Assembly (NCBI GenBank): GCA_963712485.1
Contig: CAVQID010000018.1
Span: 6,886-70,885, forward strand
Source: JALORV01 sp963712485
GTDB lineage: Bacteria; Pseudomonadota; Gammaproteobacteria; Burkholderiales; Burkholderiaceae_F
DNA: 64,000 bases
Reading direction: 5' to 3'
The notes under the pieces were generated by a model. The model was not told the origin of the DNA. It saw only the letters and a list, made by a program, of their open reading frames with translations, and searched no databases. The position numbers and the translations under genes were made by a program. Positions 49,986 through 58,336 of this stretch are shown here, in pieces. Every line of letters starts with the position of its first letter. Positions within the stretch are counted from its first letter, which is position 1.

Positions 49986-50774
49986 CGGAAGGCGGGTCCC
50001 GAAGCGCCGGCTGTCGCTGATAGCCGACCTGCTTTTCATGGTCACCTGGCGCGATATTGCAATCAAATACAAGCAGTCGATGATGGGACTGCTGTGGGCG
50101 GTGCTGATGCCCGGGATCATCGTGGCGGCCGGCATGCCGGTGCAGTTTGGTATGAGCGAGCTGTGGGCCGCCCGTTTTCGTTAGATGCGCTCGCCGCCGT
50201 CTGCGTGAAGTCACTGCCATGGGCGTTCATCGTCGGCGCGATCCGCTTCGCCACGTAGCAGCCTGACCAGCAACTCGAACCTGCTGACGAAGATCAACTG
50301 CCCGCGCATCGTGTTCCCGGTGTCGGCGGTGCTGTCCGCGCTGTTCGACATGCTGGTGGCCACCATTCCCCTGGTCGTCGTGCTGGCGTTCACCGGAATC
50401 CGCCCGGCTGCCAGTCAGCTGTGGGTGATTCCACTGTTGCTGCTGATCGTGATCTTCGTCGCCGGGCTTGGTATCGCGCTATCAGCGGCCACCTCTATTT
50501 CCGCGATGTCAAGTACATCGTCGAGGCGTTGCTGACCTTCGCGATCTTCTTCACGCCGGTGTTCTATCCCTCATCCATGCTCGGACCTTGGCGCGACGGT
50601 GCCGCTGCTCAACCCCGTTGCACCGTTGCTTGAGGGCATGGAAATCGCGGTGGTGCAGGGTCGCAGCCCGGACCTGGGCTGGATCGCCTACAGCGCGACG
50701 GCCTCCTTCGTCACGCTGGTCGCGCGTGGGTCATGTTCCATCGGCTCGAGCCGACGTTCGCGGACAACGTGTAG
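49986..50774 (+). pseudogene. wzm: ABC-2 polysaccharide export permease, 5'-truncated
   Basis: Encodes a Wzm/KpsM-type inner-membrane permease: LLFMVTWRDIAIKYKQSMMG (the family's opening amphipathic motif), LLWAVLMPGIIVAAG, a helix PWAFIVGAIRFATSSL, NCPRIVFPVSAVLSALFDML, LYFRDVKYIVEALLTFAIFF, and a C-terminus WVMFHRLEPTFADNV. About 20 N-terminal residues and the start codon have been replaced by the IS3 remnant at the junction near 49985. Frame changes near 50180, 50255, 50505, 50590 and 50730 add further breaks. Normally it exports a complete polymer with Wzt, encoded next. Confidence 0.72.
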
Positions 50775-50794
50775 GCGCGTATCCGCACCAGCCG

Positions 50795-51490
50795 ATGACC
50801 GACATCGCGATCCGGTTCGATGACGTATCCAAGCGTTTTCGCAAGGGGGCACGCTTCGATTCGCTGCGCGGTCTCCTGTGCGCTGACCTGCTCCGACGCG
50901 CGACGGACGCGGGTGCCGCTCGGCACTCGCGCGCCGACCGCGAGTTCTGGGCGCTGCGCCATGTCAACCTGCAGATCCGGCAGGGCGAAACGGTCGGCGT
51001 GATCGGCCACAACGGCGCCGGCAAAAGCACGATGATGAAGCACTTCGCCCGCATCATGTGGCCGACCGAGGGTCGGATCGAGGTCAATGGGCGCCTGTCG
51101 GCACTGATCGAGGTCGGCGCCGGCTTTCATCCGGACCTGACCGGCCGCGAAAACGTCTATCTGAACGGGGTAATCCTCGGCATGAGCCGCGCCGAGATTG
51201 CGCGCAAGTTCGACGAGATCGTCGAGTTCGCTGGTCTGGCGCTTTCATCGACACGCCGATCAAGCGGTATTCGTCGGGGATGTTCGCCCGCCTGGGCTTT
51301 TCGGTCGCGCGCGCACCTCGATCCCGACATCCTGGTGATCGACGAGGTGTTGAGCGTCGGCGACTTCGTGTTCCAGCAAAAGAGCCTGCAGAAGATGCGC
51401 GGCATCGCGACCAGTGGTGCGACCGTGGTGTTTGTCTCGCACAACCTCAAGGCGGTTTCCGACCTATGCGCGCAAGTATCCGCATATTGA
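50795..51490 (+). pseudogene. wzt: ABC polysaccharide export ATPase, 3'-truncated
   Basis: Wzt/KpsT-type ATPase: IAIRFDDVSKRFRKGARFDS, Walker A GVIGHNGAGKSTMMK near residue 73, LSALIEVGAGFHPDLTGREN (subfamily signature), IKRYSSGMFARLGFSV as ABC signature, Walker B DILVIDEVLSVGD, H-loop VFVSHNLKAV. At 51473 the gene enters the duplicated segment and stops after DLCAQVSAY; the remaining switch tail and any carbohydrate-binding domain are lost. Two frame changes near 51245 and 51310 are also present. The duplication therefore truncated this gene. Confidence 0.72.
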
Positions 51491-51732
51491 TTGAGGAGGC
51501 TACCGGACCATGATGCCTCTTTTCTTGAACGCCGCGATATTCTGACAAACTCGCACGATCGCGCATGTTGACACGGGTAATTCAGAAGCCAGCGGTCTTG
51601 TTCCCGCCATATCGCAGCTGAAATTCTCGATTGACCTGCGACAATTCCCTTTAACGAACGTTCGAATCCTTCCGGATCGGGTGGCGGGGACGTTGCAAGC
51701 ATATCAGCAGCGTGGGCGCCTCCTGATTGCAC

Positions 51733-52845
51733 ATGAGTTACTCGACCAGAATAGTGACCCGCGAAGACGAGTTCTCGGCCATGGGCGGGGCGTGGGACAC
51801 GCTTGTCTCGGCAGCGGCCGGTGCGAACACGTTCCTTACGCACCCATGGCTGCATACGTGGTGGGTGTCTTACCGGCCCGAGGCTTCGCTCTGCATCGTG
51901 CTTGCTGAGCGAGACGGCACGTTGGCGGGAATCGCCCCCATGATGCGGATGCGGGACGCGGGTCTGGGCGGGGTCCTTCGCAGCCTGCGCTTCCTTGGCG
52001 ACGGCACATCCGAGACCGATCACATGAATTTCATCGTGCGTAATGACGATCGGCAAGACATTCTTGGGAGCCTCTTGGAAGCGGTCAACCAGTTGCCATG
52101 GGATATCGCGCACGTCAATCAGATTCCGGAGTCTTCTCCGAACGCCGAGCAGTTTCTCCAGTATGCGCAATCGAAGCGATGGTTGGTGTCGACGAGACAC
52201 TCTCCGTGCCCCCGTCGCGCGCTGCCATCTCGGTTCGACGAGGTGATGGCATCACTTCCGAGCCGATTGCGCACGGCCATCCGTTCCGCGCGCCGTGACA
52301 TGGAGAGGGCGCACAAGGTGGAGTTTGGTTATGTCAGCAAACTGGAAGAATTGAGCGAGGCTCTCGAAGTCCTGTACCGCAACCACGGCGGTCGGTGGCA
52401 AACCAAGGGCGAGGCGGGGGTGTTCGTCGACGGACGCAAGCGCGCGTTCTACGCCCAGTTGAGCTCGAGACTGCTCGCGGCCGGGGCATTGCGCTTCTTC
52501 CATCTCAAGCTGGATGGCAAGATCGTCGCGCAGCAGTACTGCTTTGAATATGACGGGACCGTAATGCTGCTCCAGGAGGGCTTTGACGTCGACTTCGCCA
52601 AGCTCAATGTCGGTAACGTGCTGCGCGCGATGGTCTTCGAACACCTTATCGAGCATGGTGCGAAGGTGTACGACTTTCTCGAGGGGACGTCTCGTCACAA
52701 GCAAAGCTGGTCGGACAGTGCTCCGTGCGACTTGAGCATCAGGGCGTGCCGGCCGTCGCTTGCTGGACGGCTTGCCTTTCACCTGCCGCGGTGGGCTGCA
52801 GACTTGAAGAACATCTTCCGCCCTGCGGCAGGTATCGCGACCTGA
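51733..52845 (+). CDS. FemAB-like/GNAT transferase (CelD-BcsL type)
   Basis: Intact, 370 residues from the ATG at 51733. First half: FLTHPWLHTWWVSYRPEAS, GIAPMMRMRDAGLGG, LGDGTSETDHMNFIV. Second half: RSARRDMERAHKVEF, LYRNHGGRWQTKGE, FFHLKLDGKIVAQQYCFEYD, LLQEGFDVDFAKLNVGNVL, VYDFLEGTSRHKQSWSD. The arrangement of two GNAT-like lobes matches the CelD/BcsL acyltransferase family of polysaccharide clusters. It overlaps the ATP-grasp gene by TGATG, so the two are made together. A truncated duplicate is at 43577. Confidence 0.82.
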   Translation: MSYSTRIVTREDEFSAMGGAWDTLVSAAAGANTFLTHPWLHTWWVSYRPEASLCIVLAERDGTLAGIAPMMRMRDAGLGGVLRSLRFLGDGTSETDHMNFIVRNDDRQDILGSLLEAVNQLPWDIAHVNQIPESSPNAEQFLQYAQSKRWLVSTRHSPCPRRALPSRFDEVMASLPSRLRTAIRSARRDMERAHKVEFGYVSKLEELSEALEVLYRNHGGRWQTKGEAGVFVDGRKRAFYAQLSSRLLAAGALRFFHLKLDGKIVAQQYCFEYDGTVMLLQEGFDVDFAKLNVGNVLRAMVFEHLIEHGAKVYDFLEGTSRHKQSWSDSAPCDLSIRACRPSLAGRLAFHLPRWAADLKNIFRPAAGIAT

Positions 52846-54046
52846 TGGCGCGCAGAAATTCCGACGAGGCGGTCGGGGCTACCGCTTTGAGCGCGGACTG
52901 CCCGGTCGTAGTTCTGAACACTCACTATTCGGGGCTGGCTGTGGCGCGCGACCTGGGCCGGCTCGGCATCCGAGTGATCGGACTCTCGGCAATCCCTGCG
53001 TCACCCGGAAATGTCTCGCGATGGGTTGAGTATCGGGCGGCCCCAGATTCGCTTTCCCAGGACAGCGATTTGTGCGCCTTTCTGATGAAGCTCGCCGACG
53101 AACTTGGCCGACAGCGCGCTATTGCTTCCGACGCGCGATCACGACATCAACTTCATCTCCAAGCATCGGGCCGCACTTGATGAGCGCTTCATCGTTCCGC
53201 TGCTTGAGCCCGGATGGCATCGATCGGGTGATGAACAAGTCGGCGCTATTGCGGGAGGCCCAGCGGATTGGCCTGAGCGTGCCTCTGGCGGTTACTGTTT
53301 CCCAGCCCGACGAGATCGAGGCAGCGCAGCCGCTTCGCTATCCTTGCTTATGCAAGCCCGTTTATGCGAGCCAGTGGAGGAAAGCAGGGGTTTGGGAGGC
53401 GGTCGGCAGACAGAAGGCCGTGCGAGTCGACTCTTTCGAAACCCTGTCCGCCTTCTACCGTGGCTTTTCTCAACTGGATCCGCTGGTGACCGTCCAGGAA
53501 TGGGTCGAAGGGGGGGAGTCGAACCTGCTGATCTTCGGCTCGCATTGCTCGTCCGCGCACGAGGTGAGCGCGTTCTTCACCGCCCGTAAGCGGCTGCAGT
53601 ATCCGCCTTTGATTGGGACGGGGATCGTGGTGGAGGCCATTCCGTTACCGGAGATCGAGGAGCCCTCCCGGCGCCTGTTGAGCGCGCTGAGGTTCCAGGG
53701 TATTTCCGAGATCGAGTACAAGCGGGATGCGCGGACTGGACAACTGTATCTGATCGAAGTGAATCCACGCCACTGGGATCAACATGGTCTTGGGACGGCA
53801 GTTGGGGTGAACTTGTCAGAAGCGCTGTACCGGGATGCAACAGGCCAGGAGCCGCGCCCCATGCGGCAGTCGACGGAGAGCAGGATATGGATTGCGGAGG
53901 CTGAATACGCGAGGCATCTCGCGCGCTGTCTTGTTGGCAAGGCACCGTGGCGCGACGCACTGCTGGCATTCGGCGCGCCCAGAGTTTGGGCGACGTTTGA
54001 TTGGCGAGATCCTCGACCCTTACTTGTCAACGTTGTGCACCAGTAA
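52845..54046 (+). CDS. ATP-grasp ligase (carboxylate-amine ligase type)
   Basis: About 400 residues. N-domain: CPVVVLNTHYSGLAVARDLG, LGIRVIGLSAIPASPGNVSR, RDHDINFISKHRAALDERF. ATP-grasp part: MNKSALLREAQRIGLSVPLA, RYPCLCKPVYASQWRK (ATP Lys), VQEWVEGGESNLLIFG, IEYKRDARTGQLYLIEVNPR (metal-binding Glu/Asn). The family includes D-aspartate ligases and carbamoyl-type enzymes that join an amine to an acyl-phosphate. Two frame changes near 53110 and 53190 split the N-domain. Coupled to the FemAB-like gene. Confidence 0.75.
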
Positions 54047-54223
54047 GCTCACGCGCGATCGCCTGTGGAGCGGTCGGACGATGATGCGTAGGCGTCGCTC
54101 CGTATCGGCGCATGTCAAGAATAAGAGTTGCATGAACTCATTCACCAAATTTCGCGCGTGGCACGTGGACCGAGGCAGCCACTCGGTGCGCACGTCGTCC
54201 ACGTCGTCGGACTAGCCGAGCAG

Positions 54224-55160
54224 ATGTCGTCCCTCCGCCGTCGCCTGGCATCGAGTGCGCGCTGGTCGGTCGCCATCCGCCTCGTCGAGCGGTTGATCGG
54301 TTTTGGCAGCACGTTGATCTTGGTCAGGTTGCTGGCGCCGGTCGACTTTGGCGTCGTCGCGATGGGAACCGCGATTCTGGAGATTCTGAATGCGGTGACT
54401 GCCTTTGGCTTCACGCAAGCGCTGATTCGCATGCCACGTCGTGCGCACGACGCCTATTCGACGGCCTTTACCGCTGAACGTCATCACCGGTGTGGCGATC
54501 GCTTTGATCTTGGTCGCGTCGATTCCGTTTGCGCTGCGCTGGTACAACGACGCCCGTGTGACGCACGTTCTCATCGTTTTGGCTTTCAGCAGCCTGGTTA
54601 GCGGGTTCAAGAACACGGGTCTTGTGCGCTACGAGCGAGCGCTGGATTTCCGTCCCTTCTTCAAGCTCGGCGTTAGCGCGAAAAACGGCTTCATTTGCGG
54701 TTGCCGCCTCGCTCGCACTGATGCTGAAGGATTACCGGGCTTTGTTGGCGGGAATGCTGGCGAGCGCCATCGTCGAGACCGCGATTACGTATCGACTGAC
54801 ACGGTTCCGGCCGCAGCTCACCCTCGTGAAGACACGTGAACTTCTCGGTTTCTCTGTCTGGTGGGTCGCGGGTCAGGCGATGAACATGCTTGGCCGCAGG
54901 GGACAGGACTTGCTCGTCGGACAGCGGCTGGGGGCCGACTCGCTTGGTCAGTACGTGGTAGCGCTCGACATTGCGACGATGAGCACTGCCGAGCTGGCAG
55001 GGCCTGTCATGAGGGCTGTCTACCCCGGCTACGTGCAAATGAAGGAAGAGACAGGCCGGATCTATTCGGCGTTCGTTCGCGTGTGGGGGCTGATCGCGCT
55101 CCTGGCGATTCCCAGTGCGGTCGGAACGGCCAGCCTTGCCAGCTTGATTGCAGACGTGGA
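54224..55160 (+). pseudogene. wzx: Wzx-type polysaccharide flippase, 3'-truncated by IS
   Basis: Polytopic MATE/MOP-superfamily protein. Opening SSLRRRLASSARWSVAIRLV, then FGSTLILVRLLAPVDFGVVA, the typical Wzx start, followed by FTQALIRMPRRAHDAYSTAF, ITGVAIALILVASIPFALRW, LGFSVWWVAGQAMNMLGRRG and QDLLVGQRLGADSLGQYVVA. Sequence switches to IS3 DNA near 55160 after ASLASLIADV, removing the last third of the helices. Frame changes near 54475 and 54690 also interrupt it. It probably served the same second polymer as the FemAB/ATP-grasp pair. Confidence 0.72.
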
Positions 55161-55841
55161 GCCGGCCGTTGAACGACTCGATCAGCCCGTTGTCGGTAGG
55201 CTTACCCGGCCGCGTGTAATCGAGTTTGACGCCACGTCGATACGCCCATTCATCGAGGGCCTTCGAGGTGAACTCGGTGCCGTTGTCGACGGTGATCGCC
55301 CGGGGCAATCGACGTTGCGCGGCGGCCTGGTCGAGCGCCTGCCCGACGCATCGGCCGGTCAACCGGAAGTTGGCCTCTAGAGTCACGCTCTCGCGACTCC
55401 ACTGATCGATCACGGTGAGGATGCGGAACTTGCGTCCGTCGTGCATCTGGTCGTGCACGAAGTCCATGCTCCAGTGCTGATCCGGCCCGGTCGGCAGGCC
55501 GACCCGGCCGCGCTGCAGCGCGATGCGCTTGCGCCGCTTGACCTTCATGCGCAGCTGCAATCCCTCGAGGCGATACAGGCGATACACGCGCTTCTTGCCC
55601 ACCGCCCAGCCTTCGCGCTTGCAGCATGACCAGGACGCGCAGGTAGCCGAACCGCGGACGACTCAGCGCGATGTCGCGGATCCGTTGTCGCAGCGCGCTT
55701 TGATCGCGCGCCTGACTCTTCGCGTACCACACCGACCGGCGCAGCAGCGCCAGGCCGCACGACCGTTGCACGCTCACCTTGAAGCGCTCCTGCATCCAGG
55801 CTGCCAGCTCGCGCCGCTTGGCAGCCTTCAGATCTTTTTTC
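55161..55841 (-). pseudogene. IS3-family OrfB transposase, 3' truncated
   Basis: Begins in the -1 frame after the slippery site: KKDLKAAKRRELAAWMQERF, then the HTH_21 segment, then after an extra frame change near 55612 the rve core GKKRVYRLYRLEGLQLRMK, HWSMDFVHDQMHDGRKFRIL (first Asp), RAITVDNGTEFTSKALDEWA (second Asp) and NGLIESFNGRL (Glu). It breaks off right after the catalytic Glu at about 55160, losing the conserved RPHSSLGY end. Confidence 0.78.
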
Positions 55842-56094
55842 GGACGACCTCCTGCAGGATCTGCTTGTCCAGCGTCAGATCGGCCACGATGCGACGCAAC
55901 CGCGCGTTCTCGTCCTCGAGCTGCTTCAGCCGGCGCAGCTCGGCAACGCCCAGGTCGGCGTACTTCTTCTTCCACGTGTAGTACGTGGCCTCCGAGACGC
56001 CGATCTGCCGGCACACATCGACCACCGGCGTGCCGCTGTCAGCCAGCCTCAGCGCGTAGGCGATCTGCTCCTCGGTGAACCTGGACTTCTTCAT
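55828..56094 (-). CDS. IS3-family OrfA (HTH protein)
   Basis: 88 residues: MKKSRFTEEQIAYALRLADS, HTH segment VVDVCRQIGVSEATYYTWKK, and a leucine-zipper-like tail RRLKQLEDENARLRRIVADL. Standard transposase N-terminal DNA-binding unit of the IS3 family. A ribosome-binding site (ggagaag) precedes the ATG. It ends in RKKI-stop beside a run of six A followed by G, the slippery site that fuses OrfA to OrfB by -1 frameshifting. Confidence 0.88.
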   Translation of the reverse strand: MKKSRFTEEQIAYALRLADSGTPVVDVCRQIGVSEATYYTWKKKYADLGVAELRRLKQLEDENARLRRIVADLTLDKQILQEVVRKKI

Positions 56095-56178
56095 CGCTTC
56101 TCCTGACCCCTACCGGGGCGCGTCAGAAGCGACCATACCTCCAGTTTTGAACTGACCGGGTTTTCCGGGGGAACGTCA

Positions 56179-56945
56179 CATTATCTTTCGAAACTATTGC
56201 CCTACCGCACCGACGACCAGCGGCTGCCGGTCGATGAGGTGGCAACACTTCTGAGAAAAGGGGGCTACCAAGTCAGCAAGATCAGCCTCGATGGTAGCCT
56301 GGAAGAGGTAAGGGAAATCGGGACGACGTTTGCCGATGGCTATGTGGGGGCCACGGATACTGCGAACGAATCTAATTACTTGGCTTCACCGCTCTAGAAC
56401 TCCCTCGCCCGTGGGGATCGGTACGAGCAGCACGCACCGCCGGAATCGACTTCTTGGCACGAGCGGCCACGCAAATCGCCGGACTCAGGCTAGTGCTCGC
56501 AAGTGTCACGCGCACATTTAGTCGAGCGAGTTCCGCCGTCGAAACGGCGGAAGGGCAGCCTCTGCTGCGGGCAGTGGTCCGCGCACCGCTTTCTCACGAT
56601 CGGCGCGCTCGTGATGGCGGCTGCGCTGATGGCCGTTCAGAATCTCTTCTCGCCCGGAGATGATTGGTTCGGCAGAGCGGGCGAACTGGCGGTTCTTTTG
56701 GTCGTATTTGGTGCGTTCACCTACCTGGACAACTGTGACCGTCGCTCTGGTGAGTGCGAGCGGCAGACCGAAGGGCGCCGAAACGGAGTTCATTTACGTA
56801 CTGGCATCGCAACTCGGCCAGAGGGCGCGGCACCGTGACGTTTTGGCGGGCGCGTTTTCGACAAGAACTCCGAAGACTGAGACGGCTCTGTGGAAGACGG
56901 CCCGCATAAGGTGTTCTTTGGGTTGACGTATGCGCTGTGAAGGGG
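56179..56945. other. Degenerate stretch between IS and the lipoprotein operon
   Basis: No gene I can name. A 66-codon open frame at 56197-56397 (plus strand, VDEVATLLRKGGYQVSKISL, ending TANESNYLASPL) reads like the end of a protein cut by the IS. A hydrophobic segment near 56600-56720 (TIGALVMAAALMAVQNLFSP, GELAVLLVVFGAFTYLDN) looks like the remains of a membrane protein in another frame. Both are probably relics of genes displaced by the IS insertion. Confidence 0.35.
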
Positions 56946-56947
56946 AT

Positions 56948-58336
56948 TTACACCCATGAACCGGAGCGAACTGCCTGCACCGGCCAGTTGTACTTATCCG
57001 TCAATACGATGGCTTTGAGCGCAGGAACATAACGCGCACGGCCGCCCCATGACGGCTCCCTCGCAGCTCCGCCGCAGGCGAATGAACCATACGAATCACC
57101 CGCCTTGATGTTGATGGTTTCTGCCCGCCATGACCACGTACCAGACTGCTCTTGGCCCACCGCAGGAGGCACGAGCTTCCATAGCGTGCAACTTGTTCCG
57201 CCAGGCGCCTGTCTCTCCAGGTAATACACGTTTCCGTCTAGATCGCAGTAATCCAGTTTGTCCTTGCAACCGGAGTAAATGCCGTTCTTCAAAGAGGTCG
57301 GCCAGCCGGTTGGATAGGCGGTCATGTTCAGGACATAGGAGCTCAGCGTGGTCGTGGACCCGTGTACATACTTGGACACGTCGATTGCCATCAAGGCAGG
57401 TTCGGAGGCACTGCCGTTCCAACGGCTAGTGGCACGGATCAGCAGCTTGCGACTCGCCATGAAGCAGAGGTTGGGGTAGTCGCCGGTGCTATTCAGTGCC
57501 GGACTGGAAAGCGCATGCCCAACCCCGGTCTGGTAGTTATAGGCGTACAGGGGCGAATTGTCGCCACGAATCACCCACAACACCTTGTTGAACGAGTCAT
57601 ACTCGCAGCCGTGCGGCGAGAAGTACTGCGAAAAATTGAACGGGATCGCGGACCAGACCTTGGTCGCCAGATCAAGCCTGAAAATCCTACCGTTGGCCGA
57701 AAGAATATGCAGTCCGGTCTGGTTGTGCCCAACTACTACCAGCGACCCCAGCGTCCCACCGCCCGCATCTGGCGGCACGAACGTGATGCCGCAGTTTGTG
57801 TGGATCGGGAACGGGTACCAGGTAGTCGTGCTGTTGCCGGTAGCTTCCGTTCCGGCAATCGCTACGCCGTCGGCGGTCTTGATGTAATGCCCAGCCAACC
57901 CGACGCGATCATTGACGCTGCCTGTGTCACCACTTGGCGTACTTACAACTACGCCGCCGGAAATCGACCTGTCCGTCGCTGCATGGATCGGGTAGGTGTA
58001 GTTCGACCAGACGCGCGTTTCAATGTCATAGCGGACCACATTGCAACCGCCCCAGGTCCGGTGCCCGCCGTTGAACAGCAGAATCGAACCGTAAGCGCCA
58101 AGGGTCGGAGCGTAGGCTCCTCCGCCATAGGCATCCCAGACGGCGTTCCACCCACCGGAGTTGCCGACCCAGAGTCCCGGATACCGCGGGTCAATCGCTG
58201 ACGGATTGATCGCGGAGGCATCCGACAGGCTGATGCTGCCGAACTGTCCCGCACCTGGCAGCCATGATGGCAGACTGGTGACCGTGATCGTGGTCGCCGT
58301 GCTGGTGACGCGGCGTGGATAAGTTACGGGTGGCAT
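56948..58336 (-). CDS. Kelch/beta-propeller-like protein of unknown function
   Basis: Intact 462-residue protein. No signal peptide at the ATG at 58336. The body is rich in Gly, Ser, Tyr and Trp with repeated strand patterns: AYGSILLFNGGHRTWGGCNV, VVRYDIETRVWSNYTYP, NGRIFRLDLATKVWSAIPF, YDSFNKVLWVIRGDNSPLYA, YYLERQAPGGTSCTLWKLVP. These resemble kelch or galactose-oxidase-like blades without a recognisable copper site. The start overlaps the stop of the upstream gene (ATGA), so it is the last gene of a coupled trio. Possible role: glycan binding. Confidence 0.55.
   Translation of the reverse strand: MPPVTYPRRVTSTATTITVTSLPSWLPGAGQFGSISLSDASAINPSAIDPRYPGLWVGNSGGWNAVWDAYGGGAYAPTLGAYGSILLFNGGHRTWGGCNVVRYDIETRVWSNYTYPIHAATDRSISGGVVVSTPSGDTGSVNDRVGLAGHYIKTADGVAIAGTEATGNSTTTWYPFPIHTNCGITFVPPDAGGGTLGSLVVVGHNQTGLHILSANGRIFRLDLATKVWSAIPFNFSQYFSPHGCEYDSFNKVLWVIRGDNSPLYAYNYQTGVGHALSSPALNSTGDYPNLCFMASRKLLIRATSRWNGSASEPALMAIDVSKYVHGSTTTLSSYVLNMTAYPTGWPTSLKNGIYSGCKDKLDYCDLDGNVYYLERQAPGGTSCTLWKLVPPAVGQEQSGTWSWRAETINIKAGDSYGSFACGGAAREPSWGGRARYVPALKAIVLTDKYNWPVQAVRSGSWV

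Larger units (their letters stand above)
51473..54092 (+). repeat. Direct duplication, copy 2 (full length)
   Basis: Full version of the segment repeated at 43318-44553. It carries the untranslated leader, the complete FemAB-like gene and the ATP-grasp gene. The left edge lies inside wzt. It differs from copy 1 by scattered point changes (for example caagcatatcag against caagcgtacgag near 51700) and a one-base indel in cgcctcctg. Confidence 0.85.
55161..56178 (-). mobile_element. IS3-family element (3' truncated)
   Basis: Runs from a probable terminal end at 56178 (minus-strand TGACGTTCCCCCGGAAAACC) through orfA and orfB to the breakpoint at about 55160, inside wzx. The 3' third of orfB and the other terminal repeat are missing, so it cannot move by itself. 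It differs in sequence from the IS3 remnant at 49475. Confidence 0.75.
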
